Made by a program: the position numbers and the translations under genes | Notes under the pieces: generated by a model | Database searches by the model: none | What the model was told of the DNA's origin: nothing | The model's input: the letters and a program-made list of their open reading frames with translations, nothing else | In this document: positions 1-4,978 of the stretch, in pieces | How positions within the stretch are numbered: the first letter of the stretch is position 1 | Layout of the letters: every line of letters starts with the position of its first letter | DNA from: Planctomycetota bacterium | GTDB lineage: Bacteria > Planctomycetota > UBA1135 > UBA2386 | DNA: 7,334 nt | Assembly: GCA_016793305.1 (NCBI GenBank) | Contig: JAEUHU010000156.1 | Span: forward strand, 1 to 7,334 | Direction: 5' to 3'

Positions 1-1558
1 CGCCGTCGCGGAACCGGTTGCAGAGGTTCGCCATGATCCGCTGCACGCGGGCGTCCGGGCCGGCTGGCGACAAGCCAGGCTTACCGCGCATCTTGAAGGT
101 CGGCCCGACGTATCCCGGCGGGGCGCTTAGCCCGTTGCCCCACCAGATCGTCGAGGCGTTGAAGACCTGGTTGCCCTTCGGGCCGGGATAGATGGTCGCG
201 GCGTACTCCCCTTCGAACGTGCCGTCGAAGGTCTTGCCGCCGGCCACCACGCGCAGCCCCTGCTTGGCGGCCGGTTTGCCCATCCACTCCCAGCCGATCA
301 GGTTCGCGATGCGGTCGCCGTCCTTCATGCCGGTGCCGTCGTAGAGCCAGTGCTCGGCGTCGGTGCAGATCCAGTCGGCGATGCCGGTGATCGGGAACGT
401 GTTGCGCGCGCCGATCAGGTCGGCTTCGGTGGGTGCGGTCGCTCGGAACCGCTTCACCTCCGGGGTCTGTTCGGCGAGGCGGTCCTCGATCGGCCCGAAC
501 TGGCCGATCCGGGTGATGACGCGGTTTCGCACGCCGCGGCGGCTCGGCGAGGTCGCGATCAGGCCCCAGCACGTGTCGCCACTGAGGAACGCCGCGTGCA
601 TGCCGCGCTGCACGGCGCCGAGCGCGTGGTCGTACATCGCGCGTGTCCAGTACTCGTCGTGGCCGTTCGAGAGGAACGCCTTGGCGCGCAGCATCGCCTG
701 CGGGCTGTCGACGTGGGTGTCGAGGTTGCCGATGTACGAGACGTCGTAGCCTTCCTTCTCCAGCCAGAACGCGATCGGGAACTCCCACAGCAGGAACTCG
801 CCCGATCCCTGGCACAACGGCGCGTCGGTGATCTGGTGGTACTTGCCGTAGGGGCGGTCGAAGCTCACCTTGACGTCCGGGCCGGTGTAGGAACGGCCCT
901 TCCTGGGCTTCTCGAGGGCGTCCGGCCAGCGATAGAGCGAGCACGTGTCCGGCCAGCGGTTGTAGGCCTGCCAGGTGGCGTCGCTGCACTGGAACAGGAA
1001 GTCGCAGGGGCGATCGTCGCGCACGACGAAGATCACGTAGCTCTGCACGCCGTCCGTCTCGGCGGTGAGCTTGCCGAGGTAGACGCCACTCGGCCAGTCG
1101 TTCGGGATCGTGAAGGCCACGGCGGGCTCCCAGTCGCACTCGAGCACGTGCATGTCGCCCGGCTCCGGGTCCTTCTGCGGCGCTCCCTGGAACGAGCCGA
1201 ACTCGCGCATCAACCGGCCACCGTGACCCTGGTAGTAGCCGAGCCGATAGACGTCGATCGTGAACTTCGACGCCGGCGCCGTGCTGACCATGATCTTCAG
1301 CGTCTCGCCGGCGCGGATGCTGCTGTGGGAGCAGTAGCCTTCGATCCACGGGCAGCGGCACTTGCTCTTCGGATCGACCCGGGTGTTCGTGAGCAGCCAG
1401 GCGCGTGTGCCCGGCCGTTCGTTCTCCTGGCGGATCAGGTGCGGCTGGCGAACGGGCGGGAGCTCGTTCGCGACGACCAGGTCGGGGCGGATGCCGGCCA
1501 GGATTCCGGCGCCCATCGCGCCCTTCAGGACTTCGCGGCGGTTCGGGTTCTCGTGCAT
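1..1558 (-). CDS. Tat-exported N,N-dimethylformamidase large-subunit-like protein (3' end outside window)
   Basis: The gene reads from ATG at 1558 down to the window edge: 519 codons, no stop reached. Residues 5-22 form a twin-arginine signal (NRREVLKGAMGAGILAG), which supports this start and predicts export of a folded, possibly metal-containing protein. A beta-rich region (about 80-180) follows. Then comes a domain like the C-terminal domain of the DMFase large subunit (DmfA2), with the motifs WQAYNRW (196-202), SFDRPYG (232-238), GSGEFLLWEFPIAFWL (251-266), NGHDEYW (298-304) and GWEWMG (422-427). Authentic DMFase hydrolyses dimethylformamide and binds iron through two Tyr and one Glu. The Tyr of HDEYW and the Glu of GWEW are candidate ligands here, by inference only. 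A Cys cluster (C67, C69, C75) follows the signal region. No small DMFase subunit is visible. Most family members have no proven substrate, so DMF hydrolysis should not be assumed. No Shine-Dalgarno sequence precedes the ATG. Family assignment is confident, function is not. Confidence 0.85.
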   Translation of the reverse strand, partial: MHENPNRREVLKGAMGAGILAGIRPDLVVANELPPVRQPHLIRQENERPGTRAWLLTNTRVDPKSKCRCPWIEGYCSHSSIRAGETLKIMVSTAPASKFTIDVYRLGYYQGHGGRLMREFGSFQGAPQKDPEPGDMHVLECDWEPAVAFTIPNDWPSGVYLGKLTAETDGVQSYVIFVVRDDRPCDFLFQCSDATWQAYNRWPDTCSLYRWPDALEKPRKGRSYTGPDVKVSFDRPYGKYHQITDAPLCQGSGEFLLWEFPIAFWLEKEGYDVSYIGNLDTHVDSPQAMLRAKAFLSNGHDEYWTRAMYDHALGAVQRGMHAAFLSGDTCWGLIATSPSRRGVRNRVITRIGQFGPIEDRLAEQTPEVKRFRATAPTEADLIGARNTFPITGIADWICTDAEHWLYDGTGMKDGDRIANLIGWEWMGKPAAKQGLRVVAGGKTFDGTFEGEYAATIYPGPKGNQVFNASTIWWGNGLSAPPGYVGPTFKMRGKPGLSPAGPDARVQRIMANLCNRFRDG

Positions 1559-1664
1559 GGGCGGCGTTGCTCGTACCTGGATGTGGGGCGATGAATGCCG
1601 GGTCCACGCATCATCGGGCCGAGGGCGGTCGGCTCATGCGTTGTGAGGGCGCGGTGGTGGCGAG

Positions 1665-1694
1665 AGTGCTCGCGTCCCTCAGTTGGCGAGCACT
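1665..1694. repeat. Perfect 9-bp inverted repeat around the stop codon of the Rpn remnant
   Basis: AGTGCTCGC at 1665-1673 is exactly complementary to GCGAGCACT at 1686-1694, with a 12-base loop that contains the TGA stop (1679-1681) of the DUF4351 remnant. It could act as a terminator-like stem for minus-strand transcripts, but no T-tract follows, so a factor-independent terminator is not demonstrated. It lies 107 bases or more upstream of the DMFase-like gene, and the remaining intergenic bases (1559-1664) show no clear promoter. Confidence 0.45.
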
Positions 1695-2050
1695 TCGTCG
1701 AGCGACCCCGCATCCAGCACCCGGTCGAGATAACGGTCGAGCTGGTCGCTGCTCGTCGCCGCGAGGCGCTTCTCGAGCTCGACGGGCAGCGGGCCGAAGC
1801 GCTTGCGAAGCAGGCGCAGCAGGGCGGCGACGCGGCCCTCGGCGCGGAGTCTGGTGGCGGTGCTCATGATGGGTGTCTCGGGGCGTTGCAAGAGGACCTC
1901 CAGCGTCGCGTGCAGTCGTTCGGGATCGACTTCGGTGACGTGGAGAACATACCTGCAGCACCGTTGCACGGCGTTGTCGCCGTGGATGGGCAAGGTGCGG
2001 CAGTCCACCTCGCGCCAGAGCCCGGCCCAGCGTTCGAGGGCGGCGCGAAC
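1679..2050 (-). pseudogene. C-terminal remnant of an Rpn/DUF4351-type nuclease gene
   Basis: The stop is TGA at 1679-1681. The translated end (LRAEGRVAALLRLLRKRFG, then PLPVELEKRL and SLDEVL) matches the DUF4351-like tail of Rpn/YhgA-like PD-(D/E)XK proteins, which are linked to recombination and phage defence. A GTG at 2008 opens a 109-codon frame, but family-like sequence continues upstream of it without a start (ALERWAGLWREVD, about 2003-2043), and the frame stays open only to a TGA at 2183-2185 inside the tRNA gene. The N-terminal nuclease domain is absent; full family members are roughly 280-330 residues. This looks like a 5'-truncated gene whose broken end lies between about 2045 and 2100, beside the tRNA 3' end. 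Translation from the GTG into a short DUF4351 protein cannot be excluded, but no Shine-Dalgarno sequence is visible there. Confidence 0.7.
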
Positions 2051-2101
2051 GCACGTTGCAGCACAGCCTGGAAGCTCCGGAGCTTCGCCCCGGAAACACA
2101 G

Positions 2102-2133
2102 CCGCCCCTCCGAGCAGAGGCTCGAAGGGGCGG
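2102..2133 (-). terminator. Hairpin terminator of the tRNA-Phe gene
   Basis: A 13-bp stem (2102-2114 with 2121-2133) and a 6-base loop begin 8 bases beyond the encoded CCA of the tRNA. In minus-strand RNA the stem is continuous with one U-G wobble (2125/2110). In plus-strand RNA the same position would be an A-C mismatch, which points to function on the minus strand. The tail reads CTGTGTTT, only moderately U-rich. Confidence 0.65.
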
Positions 2134-2141
2134 TGGGTTCA

Positions 2142-2217
2142 TGGTGGGCAGAGCCAGGGTTGAACTGGCGACCCCAGCATTTTCAGTGCTGTGCTCTACC
2201 AACTGAGCTATCTGCCC
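2142..2217 (-). tRNA. tRNA-Phe (anticodon GAA), CCA encoded
   Basis: Read on the minus strand, 76 bases fold into a complete cloverleaf: acceptor GGGCAGA/TCTGCCC; D stem GCTC/GAGC with loop AGTTGGTA; anticodon stem CAGCA/TGCTG with loop CTGAAAA, giving anticodon GAA; variable loop GGGTC; T stem GCCAG/CTGGC with loop TTCAACC; discriminator A; and a genomically encoded CCA. It reads and charges phenylalanine codons in translation. It lies 127 bases downstream of the anti-sigma gene on the same strand. No convincing promoter of its own can be read in 2218-2280. The family-like Rpn remnant begins about 90 bases beyond its 3' end. Confidence 0.97.
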
Positions 2218-2312
2218 GAACGCCCGACCCGCCTTGCGGCAGTTCGGGGCGCGGGAAGGTAGCGATCGTCCGGGCCACGCGCAAGCACGAGTTCCGGGGC
2301 CGCACCGCCGGC

Positions 2313-2344
2313 CCAGCTGCCAGGCGGGACGCCCCGCCGGCTGG
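2313..2344 (-). terminator. Possible GC hairpin after the anti-sigma gene
   Basis: Immediately beyond the anti-sigma stop codon, GGCGGG (2323-2328) pairs with CCCGCC (2333-2338) across a 4-base loop, and CCAGC (2313-2317) pairs with GCTGG (2340-2344) outside it. There is no T-tract, so this may only be a transcript-end stem or a chance structure in GC-rich DNA. The rest of the gap to the tRNA (2218-2312) shows no gene. Confidence 0.3.
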
Positions 2345-3172
2345 TCACGGACTGGCGATGGCGACGACGTGTTCCTGCTTCGAGACCACGACCCCGTCCT
2401 TCGGCTCGATCGTGATCACGAACGCGGCTGGCTGGTCGATGCGCAGGTGCGCGTGGATCGGCACCAGCGTCTCGGCATCGGGGTCGCCGATGGTGAACAG
2501 GCCGCCGTCGACCGGTGGGCCCTCGCGGCGGGCGTCGACGATCCAGAGCTGGTAGGCGTGGTCCGGGTCGAGCTTCGGCAGGCCACGGAACGTCAGCCAG
2601 CCGTCCTGCCGTTCGTGGCTCCAGACCACGTCGCCGTGGACGTCGCCGTGGCGCGGGCTCGGGCCAGGCTGCCAATGGCGATGCAGCACCGACGTGCCCT
2701 TGGCGAGGGCTTCGGCGCGGCGGCTGCGCAGTTCGTTCTCGTGCGGCGCGAACTCGGCGAGGCGCTGTTCGGCCTGCTGCAGCCGCTGCTTCAGCGAGTC
2801 CATCTCGGCGCGGGTCGGGCCGGCGAACCAGAGCCAGGCCGCGGCGGCGGCGGCACCGGCGAGCAGGCCGGTCCACAGCAGGTGGCGGCCGCGCCGTTCG
2901 AGCGACGTGGTGAAGCCGGGCTTGGCGCGGCTGTCGGATCGGGCCGGCCGGGCCTGTTCGGCGCAGAACGCGAGGCCGGCGGCGGCCAGCCGGTGCTTCA
3001 GCCGGTCGGGCGGCGGCGTGCGGTCGGCGAGGGCCGCGGCGGCGAGCCCGGCGACCCGTTCGAACGCGGTGAGTTCGGCGGAGCTGGGCGGCGTCGAGTC
3101 GGACTCGTGGGCGAACACGACCGCTTCGGCGAGCGCCTCGTGCGGCGTGCGCTTGTCGTCGGGCAGGCTCAT
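2345..3172 (-). CDS. RskA-type membrane anti-sigma factor
   Basis: A 275-residue protein that probably holds the adjacent ECF sigma factor inactive at the membrane. The N-terminal half (1-95) is the presumed cytoplasmic sigma-binding part. A single membrane span lies at about 98-118 (LLWTGLLAGAAAAAAWLWF), followed by a short coiled coil (about 122-155, SLKQRLQQAEQRLAE). The C-terminal region (about 160-272) has the RskA pattern: DGWLTFRGLPKLDPDHAYQLW, then PVDGGLFTI. There is only one Cys (C70) and no His-Cys-Cys zinc motif, so it is not a zinc-binding redox anti-sigma factor of the ChrR/RsrA type. RskA homologues are released by regulated intramembrane proteolysis; that mechanism is inferred here. 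The start ATG at 3172 overlaps the sigma stop as ATGA and is preceded by GGGAGG with good spacing, indicating translational coupling. Confidence 0.9.
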   Translation of the reverse strand: MSLPDDKRTPHEALAEAVVFAHESDSTPPSSAELTAFERVAGLAAAALADRTPPPDRLKHRLAAAGLAFCAEQARPARSDSRAKPGFTTSLERRGRHLLWTGLLAGAAAAAAWLWFAGPTRAEMDSLKQRLQQAEQRLAEFAPHENELRSRRAEALAKGTSVLHRHWQPGPSPRHGDVHGDVVWSHERQDGWLTFRGLPKLDPDHAYQLWIVDARREGPPVDGGLFTIGDPDAETLVPIHAHLRIDQPAAFVITIEPKDGVVVSKQEHVVAIASP

Positions 3173-3729
3173 GCGTTCCTCCCGTCGACCGGCTGTTGGT
3201 CGTCGACGCCGAGCATCTCGCGGAGCCGGATCAGCCCGCGGCGCGCGTGGCTCTTCACGGTGCCGAGCGGGATGCCGATCGCGGCCGAGATCTCCTGGTG
3301 CGTGCGGCCCTGGCCGAGGGCGAGGCCCAGCACTTCGCGCTGTTCGGGGCGCAACTGCGACAACGCGGCCTGCGCGCGCGCCACCTCGTCGTGCAGTTCG
3401 GCGCGGTCCTCGACGGGAGCCGCGGCGATCGTGCCGGCGTCCTCGAGCAATTCGGCGGCGGGCCGGCGGCCGGCGCGGCGGGCGCGGTCGATCAGGCGGC
3501 GCCGCGCGATGGTCATCAAGAAGGTCACTTCGCTCCCATGGGCCGCGTCGTAGCGGCCAGCACTCTTCCAGACGTCGACGAAGATCTCCTGGGTGGCGTC
3601 TTCGGCGTCTTCGGCCGAACGGCAGAAGCGGCGCGCGAGCCCCCAGACCATGTGCGAGTGGCGAGCCAGGAACTGATCGACCGCGCCGGGATCACCGGCG
3701 GCGATGCGCGGGAGGAGACAGTCCGTCAT
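3169..3729 (-). CDS. ECF sigma factor (SigK-like, RskA-controlled)
   Basis: A 186-residue group IV sigma factor. The sigma-2 region (about 20-90) includes HMVWGLARRF, then DAEDATQEIFVDVWKSAGRYD, the core-polymerase and -10 recognition part, and TFLMTIARRRLIDRARR. The sigma-4 region (about 120-174) holds the helix-turn-helix THQEISAAIGIPLGTVKSHARR for the -35 element. A short linker separates them, as in ECF factors, and no extra C-terminal domain is present. The RskA partner downstream and the fasciclin gene upstream are the known SigK arrangement. I chose ATG 3729 because the usual ECF start lies just before LLPRIAAGD and because a putative promoter at 3769-3797 would leave a leader of about 30 bases. 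ATG 3750 (193 residues) is the alternative. Neither start has a Shine-Dalgarno sequence. Confidence 0.92.
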   Translation of the reverse strand: MTDCLLPRIAAGDPGAVDQFLARHSHMVWGLARRFCRSAEDAEDATQEIFVDVWKSAGRYDAAHGSEVTFLMTIARRRLIDRARRAGRRPAAELLEDAGTIAAAPVEDRAELHDEVARAQAALSQLRPEQREVLGLALGQGRTHQEISAAIGIPLGTVKSHARRGLIRLREMLGVDDQQPVDGRNA

Positions 3730-3768
3730 GCGGGGGCGTTGCGGCCGCATTACAGGACCGGGGGCGCT

Positions 3769-3797
3769 GTTCGACAAGCGCGGGCTGGCAGCCATGC
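3769..3797 (-). promoter_or_regulatory. Putative ECF-type promoter of the sigma/anti-sigma operon
   Basis: Read on the minus strand: GCATGG (3797-3792), 17 bases, then TCGAAC (3774-3769). The -10-like part begins a 15-mer, CGAACAGCGCCCCCG (3773-3759), that differs at one base from CGAACTGCGCCCCCG upstream of the fasciclin gene. It ends about 30 bases before ATG 3729. Autoregulation by an ECF factor is usual in the family; its use here is inferred from the shared motif. Confidence 0.45.
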
Positions 3798-3847
3798 CAC
3801 TCTCACGTGGATCAGGCGTCGAAGGACGACGCTCGGCTTCGGGTTCG

Positions 3848-3865
3848 GCCGCCGGGAACGGCGGC
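3848..3865. repeat. Small GC inverted repeat between the fasciclin and sigma genes
   Basis: GCCGCC (3848-3853) and GGCGGC (3860-3865) pair across GGGAAC. It sits between the terminator-like hairpin at 3881-3905 and the putative sigma promoter. It may be a second stem of the terminator region or an operator, and short GC stems like this also arise by chance. Nothing else is evident in 3798-3880. Confidence 0.25.
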
Positions 3866-3880
3866 ACTCGGGAGGAAACC

Positions 3881-3905
3881 CGTCCGGCCCGCTGAGGGCC
3901 GGACG
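3881..3905 (-). terminator. Hairpin terminator of the fasciclin gene
   Basis: A perfect 10-bp stem (3881-3890 CGTCCGGCCC with 3896-3905 GGGCCGGACG) and a 5-base loop lie 13 bases beyond the fasciclin stop codon. In the minus-strand direction it is followed by GGGTTTCCTCC, a short T run. It separates the fasciclin gene from the sigma operon, so these are probably separate transcripts. Confidence 0.65.
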
Positions 3906-3917
3906 GCGCGATCGTGT

Positions 3918-4817
3918 TCAGTTGCTCGCCGGCAGGATCACCGCGTCGACGACGTGGATCACGCCGTTGCCGGCGAGCACGTCGGTGGTGACCACGTTGG
4001 CGCCGCCGACCGTGAGGCCGGTGGCCGACTTCTTGAGAGCCAGCTTCGTGCCGTCGAGGGCGGTGGCTTCGTCGAGCTTCATGGCCGCGGCGGCCGGAAC
4101 GGCGCCGGCGACGACGTGGTGCTTCAGGATCGCCGCGAGCTTGTCCTTGTTCTCGGGCTTCAGCAGCGTGGCGATCGTGTCCTTGCCGAGCTTGGCGAAG
4201 GCCGCGTCGGTCGGCGCGAACACCGTGAACGGGCCACCGTTGGTCAGCGTGTCGGCGAGGCCGGCGGCGGTGGCGGCCTGCAGCAGCGTGCCGAACGAGC
4301 CGGCCTGCTTCGCGACGTCGACCAGGCTCGGCGGCAGGATCACGGCGTCGATCACGTGGATGACGCCGTTCTTGCCGAAGATGTCGGTCTTGTCGACGTT
4401 GGCCGAACCGACCTTCACCTTGCCGTCGGTGACCTGGATCGCGACGTCGCAGCCCTGCACCGTCTTGGCGCTCTTCAGGCCGACGACCTTCGCCGCCGGC
4501 ACTTCGCCTGCGACCACGTGGTAGGTGAGGATCGAGGTCAGCTTCTGCTTGTTCTCGGGCTTCAGCAGCGTCGTGATCGTGTCCTTGCCGAGCTTGGCGA
4601 ACGCCTCGTCGGTCGGCGCGAACACCGTGAACGGGCCGGGGCCGGACAGCGTCTCGGCGAGGCCGGCGGCCTTCACCGCGGCGACCAGCGTGTGGAACGT
4701 GCCGGCGTCGGCGGCGATCTGCACGATCGTCGGCTTGGCGGCGCGGTCGTCCTGCGCCGTGGCGCAGGCGCCGGCCAGGGCCGCGAACAGGGAAACGGTC
4801 AGGGTGGTGGTCTTCAT
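3918..4817 (-). CDS. Secreted protein with two FAS1 (fasciclin) domains
   Basis: A 299-residue protein. Residues 1-22 are a Sec signal peptide (MKTTTLTVSLFAALAGACATA) ending in an AxA site before QDD. A Cys is present (AGAC) but the lipobox is poor, so a soluble periplasmic or extracellular product is more likely than a lipoprotein. FAS1 domain 1 covers about 30-163 (TVFAPTDEAF 64-73, YHVVAGEV 99-106, NGVIHVIDAVILP 150-162) and domain 2 about 166-297 (TVFAPTDAAF, HHVVAGAV, NGVIHVVDAVILP), offset by exactly 134 residues. FAS1 domains serve in adhesion and envelope interactions; the ligand here is unknown. In mycobacteria the FAS1 proteins MPT70/MPT83 are the main SigK targets, and here a SigK/RskA-like pair lies next door. 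There is no Shine-Dalgarno sequence; the signal peptide fixes the ATG at 4817. Confidence 0.93.
   Translation of the reverse strand: MKTTTLTVSLFAALAGACATAQDDRAAKPTIVQIAADAGTFHTLVAAVKAAGLAETLSGPGPFTVFAPTDEAFAKLGKDTITTLLKPENKQKLTSILTYHVVAGEVPAAKVVGLKSAKTVQGCDVAIQVTDGKVKVGSANVDKTDIFGKNGVIHVIDAVILPPSLVDVAKQAGSFGTLLQAATAAGLADTLTNGGPFTVFAPTDAAFAKLGKDTIATLLKPENKDKLAAILKHHVVAGAVPAAAAMKLDEATALDGTKLALKKSATGLTVGGANVVTTDVLAGNGVIHVVDAVILPASN
4150..4640 (-). repeat. In-frame tandem duplication of the FAS1 domain core
   Basis: The stretch starting TTCTCGGGCTT at 4150 recurs at 4552, 402 bases (134 codons) later. The two copies are nearly identical through the segment coding for LLKPENK and back to TVFAPTD. 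The conservation at DNA level, including synonymous positions, points to fairly recent duplication or gene conversion between the two FAS1 domains. Confidence 0.7.
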
Positions 4818-4847
4818 CGTGGGGGCTTCGTTGGGGGCTGGGGTGGG

Positions 4848-4864
4848 CCGCGACGGGGTCGCGG
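4848..4864. repeat. Perfect 7-bp dyad in the fasciclin leader
   Basis: CCGCGAC (4848-4854), GGG, GTCGCGG (4858-4864). It lies 31-47 bases upstream of the fasciclin ATG, inside the predicted 5' leader. It is flanked by two copies of CTTCGTTG (4826-4833 and 4869-4876). It could be an mRNA stem-loop, or an operator positioned just downstream of the promoter. Confidence 0.4.
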
Positions 4865-4887
4865 AGTCCTTCGTTGACGGGGGCGCA

Positions 4888-4915
4888 GTTCGCCAGGGGG
4901 CGGTGCTTCGGATGC
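4888..4915 (-). promoter_or_regulatory. Putative SigK-type promoter of the fasciclin gene
   Basis: On the minus strand: GCATCC (4915-4910), 16 bases, then GCGAAC (4893-4888). CGAACTGCGCCCCCG (4892-4878) matches 14 of 15 bases upstream of the sigma gene in the same relative place. From memory, mycobacterial SigK promoters have a CCATCC-like -35 and a CGAA-containing -10, which fits well. The predicted leader is about 60 bases. The -35 element is one arm of the inverted repeat at 4910-4945. Confidence 0.5.
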
Positions 4916-4945
4916 AGGCGATCGCGTGGCGGCCGCCGTGCATCC
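4910..4945. promoter_or_regulatory. Palindrome cluster between the divergent fasciclin and B12 genes
   Basis: GGATGCA (4910-4916) and TGCATCC (4939-4945) form a perfect 7-bp inverted repeat. Between the arms lie two complete palindromes, GCGATCGC (4918-4925) and GGCGGCCGCC (4928-4937). The cluster starts 34 bases upstream of the B12-gene GTG and overlaps the putative fasciclin -35. It is a candidate binding site for a dimeric regulator, although GC-rich palindromes are frequent by chance in such DNA. Confidence 0.4.
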
Positions 4946-4978
4946 TTGAGGCCTGGGTGGGCGAACGCGTAGAACGTC

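Noticed and set aside
350..1594. A 414-codon plus-strand frame
   Set aside because: It is antisense to the DMFase-like gene, which has clear family motifs. The plus-strand translation has none.
2142..2217. tRNA-Phe as an attachment site with a duplicated 3' end
   Set aside because: I looked for a second copy of the T-arm/acceptor sequence in the window and found none, and no integrase is present, so an att site cannot be claimed.
2694..4877. A 727-codon open frame on the plus strand
   Set aside because: It lies antisense to the anti-sigma, sigma and fasciclin genes. The translation is low-complexity Arg/Ala/Gly with no domain pattern, a usual effect of high GC.
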